This document shows, piece after piece, positions 8,196 to 15,444 of a stretch of DNA of 24,265 nucleotides. The DNA is taken from positions 1 through 24,265 of the forward strand of contig DAOUBX010000172.1 of assembly GCA_034432445.1 (NCBI GenBank), in the 5' to 3' direction. Below the pieces are notes generated by a model that saw only the letters and a program-made list of their open reading frames with translations, did no database searches and was not told the origin of the DNA. Both the position numbers and the translations under genes were made by a program. How positions within the stretch are numbered: position 1 is the first letter of the stretch; the number at the start of each line of letters is the position of its first letter. Source of the stretch: JANWYQ01 sp034432445 (GTDB lineage Bacteria; Chloroflexota; Anaerolineae; JAAEKA01).

Positions 8196-8704
8196 CAAGG
8201 GCTTTCTGTATCGCGAAAGTCGTCGGCCTTGCCGGCTTGTGCGGCGAGCCGCTCCTGTTCATCGCGGCGCAATATCATGGTTTCAAAGCGCAACAAGAGG
8301 GTCAGAATAATCAAGACCAGGATGGTGGCAGCGGTTGCCAACAGGCTAAAGCCAGCGCCGACCGCCATACCGATCGCGGCCGCCACCCACAGGCCGGCCG
8401 CAGTGGTCAGGCCCTTGACGGCATTCTGCGCCCGCCACACCGTGCCTGCGCCCAAGAAGCCGATGCCGGCCACAATCTGCGCAGCGACGCGCGCCGTGTC
8501 ACGCATACCGGTCGGCGACGGGAAGGCATAGATCGAGAGGATCGTAAACAGCGCCGAGCCCACGCTGACCAGCATGAACGTGCGCAGGCCGGCCGGACGG
8601 TGGCCCCGCTCGCGCTCCAGGCCGATCAGCCCGCCCAAGAACGCTGCCAACACGAGCTGTCCGGCAAACAGCCATTGGTTGCCTTGCAAAGTGTCTGCGT
8701 TCAT
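8195..8704 (-). CDS. MgtC/SapB family membrane protein
   Basis: Small polytopic membrane protein (169 aa) of the MgtC/SapB family, whose characterised members modulate Mg2+ homeostasis or ATP synthase. Family signatures are LAAFLGGLIGLERERGHRPAGLRT (about 18-41), LVSVGSALFT, RVAAQIVAGIGFLGAGTVWR, and KGLTTAAGLWVAAAIGMAVGAG followed by a last hydrophobic helix. The tail (about 140-169) is hydrophilic and charged. The start is ATG 8704, because GGAGGT lies 6 nt upstream (plus 8711-8716) and the family N-terminus begins there; the open frame further upstream (to 8998) is not gene-like. Its TGA overlaps the ATG of the secreted protein, so the two form one operon. An 8-bp inverted repeat lies in its leader. 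Confidence 0.93.
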   Translation of the reverse strand: MNADTLQGNQWLFAGQLVLAAFLGGLIGLERERGHRPAGLRTFMLVSVGSALFTILSIYAFPSPTGMRDTARVAAQIVAGIGFLGAGTVWRAQNAVKGLTTAAGLWVAAAIGMAVGAGFSLLATAATILVLIILTLLLRFETMILRRDEQERLAAQAGKADDFRDTESP

Positions 8705-8727
8705 GTGAACACCTCCGATAACGAAGA

Positions 8728-8752
8728 CGTTGCCACTGCCGTTCTGGCAACG
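8728..8752 (-). promoter_or_regulatory. inverted repeat in the mgtC-like leader
   Basis: CGTTGCCA (8728-8735) and TGGCAACG (8745-8752) pair perfectly over 8 bp around a 9-nt loop. The repeat lies about 11 bp upstream of the GGAGGT of the MgtC-like gene. It could be an RNA hairpin affecting translation or a repressor operator. It does not resemble the M-box Mg2+ riboswitch, which is larger. Confidence 0.5.
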
Positions 8753-8807
8753 GCGCCGGGGGAAAGAGTTTCGTCGCCGTGGTTGGCGCTGAGGCGTCAG
8801 CCAGCCT

Positions 8808-8836
8808 TTGCGTCGTATGGATGGACCAGGTATACT
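8808..8836 (+). promoter_or_regulatory. predicted promoter of the methyltransferase
   Basis: TTGCGT (8808-8813), a 17-bp spacer and TATACT (8831-8836, five of six consensus bases). The predicted start near 8843 gives a leader of about 150 nt before ATG 8993. The -35 is weak, which may mean activator dependence or a modest promoter. Confidence 0.55.
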
Positions 8837-8842
8837 GCTGGC

Positions 8843-8992
8843 CAGGATGGGCACGTAACCACGCAAGCGCCGGGGACGTGCGACAGATGGGCGACCGGAG
8901 GCGGTAGCGCAGACACCGGTGCAAGCCGAGAGCCAAGTCCCCGGCATCCCGAGCGAAGCGCAAGCGCCCATGGCTGCGGAGGCAGCCGCAAC
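8843..8992 (+). promoter_or_regulatory. candidate structured 5' leader with Shine-Dalgarno hairpin
   Basis: The leader holds several perfect pairings: gcacgt 8851-8856 with acgtgc 8876-8881; gccggggac 8869-8877 with gtccccggc 8937-8945 (9 bp); atgggcg 8887-8893 with cgcccat 8965-8971; accgg 8894-8898 with ccggt 8916-8920; ggctgc 8972-8977 with gcagcc 8982-8987. The first two share 8876-8877 and exclude each other. The second and third interleave as a pseudoknot. The last hairpin puts four bases of the GGAGG Shine-Dalgarno (8978-8982) in its loop and the fifth in its stem. This looks like a translational switch, but I could not match it to a known riboswitch class. Confidence 0.5.
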
Positions 8993-9769
8993 ATGCAAGA
9001 CCCGAAACAGCGTTTTTCGCAGCGCGTAGAGAACTACGTCAAGTATCGTCCTGGTTATCCGGCGGCAATCCTTCCCCTGTTGGCGAGCGAGTGCGGCTTG
9101 ACGCCACAGTCGATCATCGCCGATATCGGCTCCGGCACGGGGTTGCTGGCCCGTCTATTCCTGGAGAACGGCAACACAGTGTTTGGCGTCGAACCCAATC
9201 CGGAGATGCGCGCCGCCGGCGAGGCGTTCTTGGCCGCTTACCCGCGCTTTGTCAGCGTCGCCGCTGCGGCCGAGGCGACAACGCTGCCCGAAGCCAGCGT
9301 CGATTTCGTCACGGCCGGCCAGGCCTTTCACTGGTTCGATGCGCCAGCGGCTTTGGCTGAGTTTCGTCGTATCCTTCGGCCGCAGGGGTGGGTGATCCTG
9401 GTGTGGAACGAACGCCTCAGCGATGACAGCGTGCCTTTTCTGGCGGCCTACGAGCGGCTGTTGCGGACATACGGCACCGACTACACCGCTGTGGACCACC
9501 GCCGCTACGGGCCGGCGGAGCTCACGCGCTTTTTCGGCGCGGCGCCGCGACGGGCGACCTTCGCCAACCGGCAGGACTTCGACTTCGTCGGCCTGCGCGG
9601 CCGGCTGTTGTCGTCCTCCTATGTGCCGCTGCCCGGCCACCCGCGCTACGAGCCGATGTTGGCCGAGCTGGAAGCCATATTCGACACCTATCAGGAAAAC
9701 GGACGGGTGACGTTTCTCTACACCACAGAAGTCTTGATCTGGGCGATCTCCGCCTGTAGCACTCGCTGA
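8993..9769 (+). CDS. class I SAM-dependent methyltransferase
   Basis: 258-aa cytosolic methyltransferase of the Methyltransf_11/25 type. Motif I for SAM binding is IADIGSGTGLLA (42-53) with the acidic VEPN at 66-69. The typical post-II segment follows as SVDFVTAGQAFHWFD (about 100-115), then LRPQGWVILVWNE. The C-terminal GRVTFLYTTEV resembles the usual end of this family (phenylalanine-tyrosine/threonine-rich strand), but the last dozen residues look unlike it. The substrate is not evident. The start is ATG 8993 with GGAGG at 8978-8982; the long open frame upstream is antisense to the MgtC-like gene. The stop is only 4 bp from the stop of the convergent maf gene, so there is no room for a terminator between them. 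Confidence 0.92.
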   Translation: MQDPKQRFSQRVENYVKYRPGYPAAILPLLASECGLTPQSIIADIGSGTGLLARLFLENGNTVFGVEPNPEMRAAGEAFLAAYPRFVSVAAAAEATTLPEASVDFVTAGQAFHWFDAPAALAEFRRILRPQGWVILVWNERLSDDSVPFLAAYERLLRTYGTDYTAVDHRRYGPAELTRFFGAAPRRATFANRQDFDFVGLRGRLLSSSYVPLPGHPRYEPMLAELEAIFDTYQENGRVTFLYTTEVLIWAISACSTR

Positions 9770-9773
9770 GGGC

Positions 9774-10451
9774 CTACCGCTCTTGGCAGCAGCGGCCGGC
9801 GTGCGGTCGGCATGCGGCTACGACATTGCCAACCGGCGGCGCACCGAGTGCAGCCAACACCTGCGCCACGTCGGCCAAGGGGAAGCCCATCACGCTGCTG
9901 AAGCAGCCCTCCACGCGCGCTACGGGCGCAAAGGTGGCACTTTGGATGGCGTAGGCCCCCGCTTTGTCTAGGGGATCGCCGCTCGCAACGTAGGCGGCGA
10001 TCTCCTCATCGCTGTAGTTGCGCATCCAGACGCGTGAGATGTTCAGCGCCGTGACCTCCGCCCCATCGCCTTGGCGCAGTGCACAGACGGCGCTCATCAC
10101 CAGATGAGGCTGGCCGCGCAGGCGGCGCAACATGGCCGTGGCCTCGGCTGCGTCGGCCGGCTTGCCGAGCACCACGCCGTCCAGCACGACGATTGTGTCA
10201 GCGCCTAGCACGATCTGCTCGGGGAAGCGCGCCGCCACCGATCGCGCTTTGCTGCGCGCCAGACGAAGCGCCAGGTCGGCCGGGGCTTCGTCCGGCCAAG
10301 CCGTTTCGTCAACTGCGGAGATGGCGACCGCGAACGGCACCCCCAGCGCTGCCAGCAGCTCTTGCCGGCGCGGCGATTGCGAGGCCAGCACTACGCTCAC
10401 GGGTGTTTCCAGGGGCAGCGACGGTTGTTGAGCGGTGTCAGAGGTGCTCAT
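9774..10451 (-). CDS. maf: Maf-like nucleoside triphosphate pyrophosphatase
   Basis: 225-aa house-cleaning enzyme that hydrolyses non-canonical or modified NTPs to NMP and pyrophosphate. Family motifs are LASQSPRRQELL (22-33), GADTIVVLDGVVLGKP (83-98), DKAGAYAIQ (162-170) and VMGFPL (187-192). The exact specificity (dTTP/UTP type or m7GTP type) cannot be assigned safely by eye. The ATG at 10451 overlaps the TGA of the upstream membrane-protein gene by 4 bp (ATGA), so translation is probably coupled. The open frame extends further upstream but that part is the shadow of the neighbouring gene. Confidence 0.95.
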   Translation of the reverse strand: MSTSDTAQQPSLPLETPVSVVLASQSPRRQELLAALGVPFAVAISAVDETAWPDEAPADLALRLARSKARSVAARFPEQIVLGADTIVVLDGVVLGKPADAAEATAMLRRLRGQPHLVMSAVCALRQGDGAEVTALNISRVWMRNYSDEEIAAYVASGDPLDKAGAYAIQSATFAPVARVEGCFSSVMGFPLADVAQVLAALGAPPVGNVVAACRPHAGRCCQER

Positions 10452-11947
10452 TGGGCGTGTTCCGGCGCGTACCACGTGACATATCCGAGAACCAGGAAAG
10501 CTACGATGTAGCCTAGGTAGTTCTCGTTGAGGAAGCGGGAGACGTAGAGGAAGGCCAGCAGGAACAAGGCGTAATGCCAACAAGCGGCGCCGATGCGGTT
10601 GTAGCGGGCTTGGCGCCAGCCTAGCCAGAGCAGCAGGGGGACGCTGACGATCAGCTCTGGCAGCCAGAAGGGCCAATAGTCGAAGCGACTGGAGAGCCCG
10701 CCGAAAGCCAGCACAAAGTTGCTGGCGCCCCAGCCCCAGATCTGATAGTGGGTCTCGGCCGTGCCCGCGGCCCAACGCCAAACGTCGTCGACGAAGGCGT
10801 TGGCGTCCCAGACGAGGTAGGGGATCACCAGGAGGGCGAAGGCAGCCAGCGCCGGCCAGCCGCGACGCAGCAATGTCGGCAGGGCGCGCGGAAGATCGCG
10901 CCAGCCGCGCCCTTGATCGTACACCAAGAGCAGGGCGAAGAACGGCGCCATAAACCAGGCGGTGGGCTTGCTGGCACAGGCCAGGCCGAAGACGAGAGCG
11001 GAGAGGTAGAAGGCGGTAGACGGCAGGCGGCCGGTGGCCTGGTCGCTGTGGTCAGTCTGCGACCGAGCCCAGGCGCGGCTTGTCTGGCGCATGAGCAGCC
11101 ACAGCGCCAGCACGATCCAGGTCCAGACAAACAGGTCGTTCTGGCCGAAGATCAAGTCGAGGCCCATGATGGGATTGAGGCCCAGCAACATCAGGAGCCC
11201 AAGCCGCCAGCGCAGCCGTTCAGCCGGCGCCAGGCGCGCAGCCAGGATCAGTCCCACGATGAACACCAGCAGGTAGACGAAGCGTTGGTCGTACCAGCCC
11301 AGCAGTCGCTCGCTGAGCCATTTGAACGGGGCAGCGAAGACGAACGTCCACGGCAGGTAGGGATAGTGGTCGAGGGCTGTGCGGAACTCGGGCAGGCCCC
11401 AGTCGGCCATGGGCGTATTGCGGTAGTCCTCGACATAGGGGTTGCGTGCGCTGAGGAAGAAATCGACGGCCGCTTCGGTCTGGATCACGCCGCCGTCGTG
11501 GCTGTAGCTGTGCGGCAAGTTTTCGTGGCGCAGCAGGGCGAGCTTGACGGTCGGCGCCAACACGGTCAGCGCAATGATGGTCCACACCAGCGCCAGCTTG
11601 ACGCGAAAGGCCCACCGGCCGTCGTCGCTGGGGGATCTGCGGTCGGCGGCGATTAGGTCGATGACGAGATAGATCACCAGCGCGGCCAGGCTCAACGCGG
11701 TGAGCAGCAGCGCGATCGGGTCGCCGAACCACGGCCCAAAGGCCGCCTCTGTCTGGTCGCTCAGTAGCCGACCCAGCCAGGAGTGGCGCGTGACGTTCTC
11801 GAAATGCTGGAAGAGAGTCGCCTCGGCCAGGGTGTTGATGCGCAGGCGAGCAATGAGCAGCACGGCCAGCAGGAGGGCATCCCAACCCGGCCGACCGGCG
11901 TTCGAGGGAGAGGGGGATGAAGGACTAGATGTCTTTTCCACATTCAT
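10448..11947 (-). CDS. polytopic membrane protein, GT87/GT-C-like glycosyltransferase
   Basis: 499-aa integral membrane protein with around ten hydrophobic segments, such as WDALLLAVLLIARL near 22 and the C-terminal YLGYIVAFLVLGYVTWY. The motif NPIMGLDLIFGQNDLFVW in the middle resembles the GQxN region of GT87 (DUF2029) polyprenol-phosphate-sugar-dependent transferases, and CASKPTAW matches the lysine-proline motif common there. A long polar loop (HSYSHDGGVIQTEAA...) lies between the second and third hydrophobic clusters, as expected for an extracytoplasmic catalytic loop. Sugar donor and acceptor are unknown. I start at ATG 11947 because an extended -10 element sits just upstream, inside the longer open frame. 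It overlaps maf by 4 bp at its end. Confidence 0.8.
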   Translation of the reverse strand: MNVEKTSSPSSPSPSNAGRPGWDALLLAVLLIARLRINTLAEATLFQHFENVTRHSWLGRLLSDQTEAAFGPWFGDPIALLLTALSLAALVIYLVIDLIAADRRSPSDDGRWAFRVKLALVWTIIALTVLAPTVKLALLRHENLPHSYSHDGGVIQTEAAVDFFLSARNPYVEDYRNTPMADWGLPEFRTALDHYPYLPWTFVFAAPFKWLSERLLGWYDQRFVYLLVFIVGLILAARLAPAERLRWRLGLLMLLGLNPIMGLDLIFGQNDLFVWTWIVLALWLLMRQTSRAWARSQTDHSDQATGRLPSTAFYLSALVFGLACASKPTAWFMAPFFALLLVYDQGRGWRDLPRALPTLLRRGWPALAAFALLVIPYLVWDANAFVDDVWRWAAGTAETHYQIWGWGASNFVLAFGGLSSRFDYWPFWLPELIVSVPLLLWLGWRQARYNRIGAACWHYALFLLAFLYVSRFLNENYLGYIVAFLVLGYVTWYAPEHAQ

Positions 11948-11956
11948 ACGGGCGGC

Positions 11957-11965
11957 ATCATACCA
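11957..11965 (-). promoter_or_regulatory. extended -10 of the glycosyltransferase-maf operon
   Basis: On the minus strand TGG is followed by TATGAT (11962-11957), an extended -10 with no good -35. The expected start near 11950 is only about 3 nt before ATG 11947, and no Shine-Dalgarno is present, so the mRNA would be nearly leaderless. Confidence 0.55.
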
Positions 11966-12034
11966 CAAATTGCAGCCAAAGAAAATCGCTGCGTTGCTGT
12001 GCTGGTGCAACTCATGCCATCTGGCAAACGCGCT

Positions 12035-12063
12035 TTGACCGCCGCGTAGCCCTGTGTTAGAAT
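12035..12063 (+). promoter_or_regulatory. sigma-70 promoter of PfkB-parAB, leaderless
   Basis: TTGACC (12035-12040), a 17-bp spacer and TAGAAT (12058-12063), each five of six to consensus. The start expected 7 bases after the -10 falls on the A of ATG 12070. There is no clear Shine-Dalgarno upstream of this ATG, in keeping with a leaderless mRNA. Confidence 0.8.
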
Positions 12064-12069
12064 ACGAGC

Positions 12070-12909
12070 ATGGATTTTCTGACCATTGGCAACATCACAA
12101 AAGACTTGATCGCAGGCGGCTATGCGGTGGGTGGCACGGTGACGTATGCCTCTGTCACGGCGCTACGCCTGGGCCTGCACCCAGGTGTGGTGACCCGCAT
12201 GGGCTCCGACATCGTGTTGCCCGAGATTTACAAAGACGTTGAGCTCTACGCGCTGCCCTCGGCGCATACGCTGACCTTCGAGAACATCTACACGGAGGAT
12301 GGCCGCACGCAGATCGTGCACGCGGTGGCCGATCCGATCGGCGTCGAAGACATCCCCAGACATCTGCACGAGAACAATCCCCCGATTGTGCTGCTGGGGC
12401 CGTTGGCGCGGGAACTTGAACCGCGCGTGGCCGGACTCTTCCCGGACGCGCTGTTGGGGATCGTACCGCAGGGCTGGATGCGCTACTGGGACGAAAATGG
12501 CCGCGTCTACCACAAGCCGTTGAGTTGCTCCGATGACGTTCTGCGGCTGGCCGATGTGTTGGTGATGAGCACGGAGGACATCGGGCATGACCTCACGGTC
12601 GCCCAATGTTACGCCGAAGCGGTCAAAGTGCTCGTGTTGACACGCGGTATGCATGGGTGCGATGTTTATCACAACGGTCGCATCACGCACGTGCGCACCC
12701 GGCGCGCGCTGGAGATCGACCCCACCGGCGCCGGCGACACCTTCACTGCGGCTTTCTTGATCCGCTACGCCGAGACGCGCGATCCGATCGAAGCTGCGCG
12801 CTTTGCCAACGTCGCAGCCTCGTTTGCCGTCGAGGGCGTCAGCTATAGCGCCACGCCGACGCGCCAACAGGTGGAAGCCTACCTTGCTGAGCACGGGTGG
12901 AGGATGTAA
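12070..12909 (+). CDS. PfkB family (ribokinase-like) kinase
   Basis: 279-aa cytosolic sugar or nucleoside kinase of the ribokinase/PfkB fold. The N-terminal signature is reduced (FLTIGNITKDL...GGTVTYASVTALRLG, 3-35). The C-terminal ATP/anion-hole signature DPTGAGDTFTAAFL is complete (217-230), with the catalytic base at D223. At 279 residues it is shorter than typical 300-340 aa ribokinases, so the substrate-lid part is probably reduced. The substrate is unknown. It is the first gene before parA and parB; the gap to parA is 8 bp, so they are likely co-transcribed, although a functional link is not established. Confidence 0.9.
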   Translation: MDFLTIGNITKDLIAGGYAVGGTVTYASVTALRLGLHPGVVTRMGSDIVLPEIYKDVELYALPSAHTLTFENIYTEDGRTQIVHAVADPIGVEDIPRHLHENNPPIVLLGPLARELEPRVAGLFPDALLGIVPQGWMRYWDENGRVYHKPLSCSDDVLRLADVLVMSTEDIGHDLTVAQCYAEAVKVLVLTRGMHGCDVYHNGRITHVRTRRALEIDPTGAGDTFTAAFLIRYAETRDPIEAARFANVAASFAVEGVSYSATPTRQQVEAYLAEHGWRM

Positions 12910-12917
12910 GCCCGGCC

Positions 12918-13706
12918 ATGACCCGCATTTATGCGTTCGCCAACCAGAAAGGTGGCGTCGGCAAGACAACCACGGCAGTCAACGTGGCGGCCTGCCTGGC
13001 CGCCAGCGGCAAGGGCGTCTTGCTGGTGGACTGCGATCCGCAGGCCAACGCCACCAGCAGCCTGGGCATCATCCCACACGATCTTCCCCTGACGCTCTAC
13101 GATGCACTGATCGACCGCGTGCCCTTGCAGCAGATCATCGTGCCCACCCAGGTGGCCAACCTGACGCTGGCGCCCGCTGCGCCTAGCCTGGCGGGCGCCG
13201 AGGTGGAGATGGTGAGCATGTTGGCGCGTGAACACCTGCTGAAGCGCGCTTTGCAGCCGGTTGTGGCCGCCTACGATCACGTGCTGCTGGATTGCCCCCC
13301 TAGCTTGAGCTTGTTGACCGTGAACGCGCTGACCGCGGCCGAAAGCGGGGTGATCATCCCCATCCAGTGCGAGTACCTGCCGCTGGAGGGATTGGGCCGG
13401 TTGACCCACACCATCAAGTTGGTGCAGGAGAACCTCAACCCAACCCTGCGCATCGCCGGTTTGGTGTTGACGATGTTCGACGCGCGAACGAACTTGTCGC
13501 AGCAGGTGGTGGCCGACGTGCGCCAGCACTTTCCGCAGGAGACCTTCCGCAGCATCATCCCGCGCAGCGTGCGCTTGAGCGAGGCCCCCAGCTACGGCGA
13601 GCCGATCACGGTCTACGCCCCTGGCTCGCCCGGCGCTCTGGCCTACGAAGCGTTAACGCGGGAGCTGCTGGCGCGGGAGGATGGGATGCTCAGGAGGATG
13701 TCATGA
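12918..13706 (+). CDS. parA: chromosome partitioning ATPase ParA/Soj
   Basis: 262-aa ParA-type Walker ATPase that binds DNA non-specifically when ATP-bound and works with ParB to segregate the chromosome origin. The deviant Walker A motif KGGVGKTT is at 11-18, LLVDCDPQANATSSLG follows at about 35-50, and the Walker B-like segment is DHVLLDCPPSLSLLT. There is no N-terminal helix-turn-helix, so it belongs to the short chromosomal/type Ib ParA group. ATG 12918 is chosen because MTRIYAFANQKGG is the family N-terminus; a GTG seven codons upstream is in frame. The C-terminus overlaps parB by 4 bp (ATGA). Confidence 0.96.
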   Translation: MTRIYAFANQKGGVGKTTTAVNVAACLAASGKGVLLVDCDPQANATSSLGIIPHDLPLTLYDALIDRVPLQQIIVPTQVANLTLAPAAPSLAGAEVEMVSMLAREHLLKRALQPVVAAYDHVLLDCPPSLSLLTVNALTAAESGVIIPIQCEYLPLEGLGRLTHTIKLVQENLNPTLRIAGLVLTMFDARTNLSQQVVADVRQHFPQETFRSIIPRSVRLSEAPSYGEPITVYAPGSPGALAYEALTRELLAREDGMLRRMS

Positions 13707-14602
13707 CTAAGCGCACCGGCCTGGGGCGTGGCCTGGGTGCCCTGATTCCGCAGACCGAGTCGGCTCCGGCGGTTGGCCTACCGTCCCCCGGCGTCAACGA
13801 GGTTTCGGTCGACCAGATCAGCCCTAACCCGCGCCAGCCGCGCGACGCTATGGATCCGCAGGCGTTGGCCGACCTCGCCGAGTCCATCCGCACCCACGGC
13901 TTGATTCAGCCGTTGGTGTTGACCCTGGCGCCGCCGGGGAGCGCCGTGCCCTATTACCTGGTGGCGGGTGAACGCCGCTGGCGCGCAGCGCGGCTGGCCG
14001 GCTTGTCCAGCGTTCCGGCCATTGTCAAAGAAGTCACACCGCAGGGGATGTTGGAGCTGGCGCTCGTGGAGAACGTGCAGCGTGCAGACCTCAACCCGCT
14101 GGAGGAGGCGGCTGCGTATCAGGCGTTGGTGGACGAGTTTGGCTTGACACAGGACGTGGTGGCGGCGCGCGTGGGCAAGAGCCGCGTGGCCATTACGAAT
14201 GCCATGCGCCTGCTGCGCCTGCCCATCAAAGCCAAAGAGGCCATCATTGCCGGCCAGATTCGCGAGGGCCATGCTCGCGCCCTGCTCGGCTTGCCCAGCG
14301 ACGAGCTCATCGAGCAAGCCTTGCAGGTGGTCATCGAGCGGGAGTTGAGCGTGCGCCAGACCGAAGAGTTGGTGCGCCGGCTCGTGCGCGAGGCAAGCGA
14401 GGGCGCGGAAGAGGACAAAGGCGCGGCCGAGGAAGAGGTCAGCGCCGAGTCGCGGGCGATCGAAAGCCGGCTGCGCGAGGCGCTGGGCACTAAGGTCAGT
14501 CTCTTTCGCAGCCGCCGCGGCGGCCGCATCGTGATCCACTTCTACTCGGAAGAAGAGCTGACGAGCATTTACGACGCGATTGTGGGGACCAGCGACTTGT
14601 AG
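13703..14602 (+). CDS. parB: chromosome partitioning protein ParB
   Basis: 299-aa centromere-binding CTPase. It has the N-terminal GLGRGLGALIP motif (6-16), the ParB/Spo0J box with GERRWRAARL (89-98), LVENVQRADLNPLEEA (121-136), a helix-turn-helix around 148-172 (LTQDVVAARVGKSRVAITNAMRLL), and a C-terminal dimerisation region ending in RIVIHFYSEEEL. The ATG overlaps the parA stop and AGGAGG lies 5 nt upstream (13692-13697), giving a strong coupled start. I did not find a parS-like palindrome by eye in this window. The last 34 bp overlap the 3' end of the convergent aminotransferase gene. Confidence 0.97.
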   Translation: MTKRTGLGRGLGALIPQTESAPAVGLPSPGVNEVSVDQISPNPRQPRDAMDPQALADLAESIRTHGLIQPLVLTLAPPGSAVPYYLVAGERRWRAARLAGLSSVPAIVKEVTPQGMLELALVENVQRADLNPLEEAAAYQALVDEFGLTQDVVAARVGKSRVAITNAMRLLRLPIKAKEAIIAGQIREGHARALLGLPSDELIEQALQVVIERELSVRQTEELVRRLVREASEGAEEDKGAAEEEVSAESRAIESRLREALGTKVSLFRSRRGGRIVIHFYSEEELTSIYDAIVGTSDL

Positions 14603-15432
14603 GCAGCGATCTCGGCGGCGAAGTGCGCCTCGAACGCCTCGCGCAGGCGCCGCGTCATCGGCCCAGGCCGACCCGCGCCGATGGGGCGGCCGTTGATGCG
14701 CACGAGGGGCAGCACATGCCGGCTGGTGCTCGTGAGAAAAGCCTCCTCCCACAGGTGGCGCTCGGCCAGGGGCAGCGGTTGGCGCACCACAGGGATTTGC
14801 AAGCGGTCGGCCAGCTTCAGCACCTCTTGCTCGGTCACGCCGGCAAGCACGTCCGCGGCCGGCGCCGTCAGCAGCGTTCCGTTGCGCACCACGAACAGGT
14901 TGCTCGAGGAGCCCTCGGTCACACAATCGTGCCGATTGACCAGCAGGCCCTCATGTTCGCCTGCCGCCAGGGCGCGCATTCGAGCCATATGATTCACCAG
15001 GGTGTTCAGCGACTTGGCGTTGGGCAGCGCACGCTCACCGTGATAGGTCACGGCGCCTACGCCTTGTTCAAAGAAGGCAGTGGGGAAGGAGCGCGGCGCT
15101 TCAGGCCAGATGAAGACTTCCGGCCCATCGTCAGGACTGGGCCCGAGAGCAAAGAGGCGCAACAGCGCATCCTGGCAGCCGTTGGCCGCAACGATTTCGT
15201 GCGTCCAGCGAGCAATGGTCGCCAGGTCAGCAGGCAGCGGCAGATCGATGGCGTCTGCCGACTCCTGCAACCGCGCCAGATGATCGTCTAACCGAAAAAT
15301 TGCCCCTTGGCAAAGCTGGATAGACTCGTAGACGCCAAAAGCGCCGTAGATAACCGGGTTGAAAATCGAGATCGTAGCTGCGGCAGGCTGGATCAGATGG
15401 CCGTTGCGACTGACAAGTTGGGGTAAGTTCAT
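14569..15432 (-). CDS. class IV PLP-dependent aminotransferase (BCAT/ADC-lyase-like)
   Basis: 287-aa fold-type IV PLP enzyme; the family includes branched-chain aminotransferase, D-amino acid transaminase and aminodeoxychorismate lyase. The N-terminal signature is VYESIQLCQGAIFRLDDHLARL (34-55). The Schiff-base lysine is K140 in NAKSLNTLV. The PLP-phosphate motifs are TEGSSSNLFVV (172-182) and GVTEQEVL (198-205), followed by TSTSRHVLPL. The exact substrate cannot be assigned. It lies 12 bp downstream of the CBS-domain gene, on the same strand and probably in its transcript. No clear Shine-Dalgarno is seen, so translation may depend on the upstream gene. The 3' end overlaps parB convergently by 34 bp. 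Confidence 0.92.
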   Translation of the reverse strand: MNLPQLVSRNGHLIQPAAATISIFNPVIYGAFGVYESIQLCQGAIFRLDDHLARLQESADAIDLPLPADLATIARWTHEIVAANGCQDALLRLFALGPSPDDGPEVFIWPEAPRSFPTAFFEQGVGAVTYHGERALPNAKSLNTLVNHMARMRALAAGEHEGLLVNRHDCVTEGSSSNLFVVRNGTLLTAPAADVLAGVTEQEVLKLADRLQIPVVRQPLPLAERHLWEEAFLTSTSRHVLPLVRINGRPIGAGRPGPMTRRLREAFEAHFAAEIAAYKSLVPTIAS

Positions 15433-15444
15433 AGCTGCGCTGTT

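Noticed and set aside
8869..8971. HDV-like ribozyme, because the 9-bp and 7-bp stems interleave in the same order as P1 and P2
   Set aside because: The joining segments are far too long (8 nt before the second stem and 16 nt before the closing strand), P1 is longer than 7 bp, and the catalytic CNRA segment is not in place.
8843..8992. Cobalamin riboswitch, suggested by CCGGTGCAAG near 8916-8925
   Set aside because: Only the short P5/L5-like string resembles it; the GGGAA, CCCGCCACTGT and terminal CTGCC blocks of the consensus are missing.
8189..8992. 526-residue plus-strand frame ending with the methyltransferase
   Set aside because: Its first 268 residues are antisense to the MgtC-like gene and its leader; the methyltransferase starts at 8993 behind GGAGG.
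12918..14602. parS site near parAB
   Set aside because: No match to the TGTTTCACGTGAAACA-type palindrome was seen by eye; a motif scan of the entire genome is needed.
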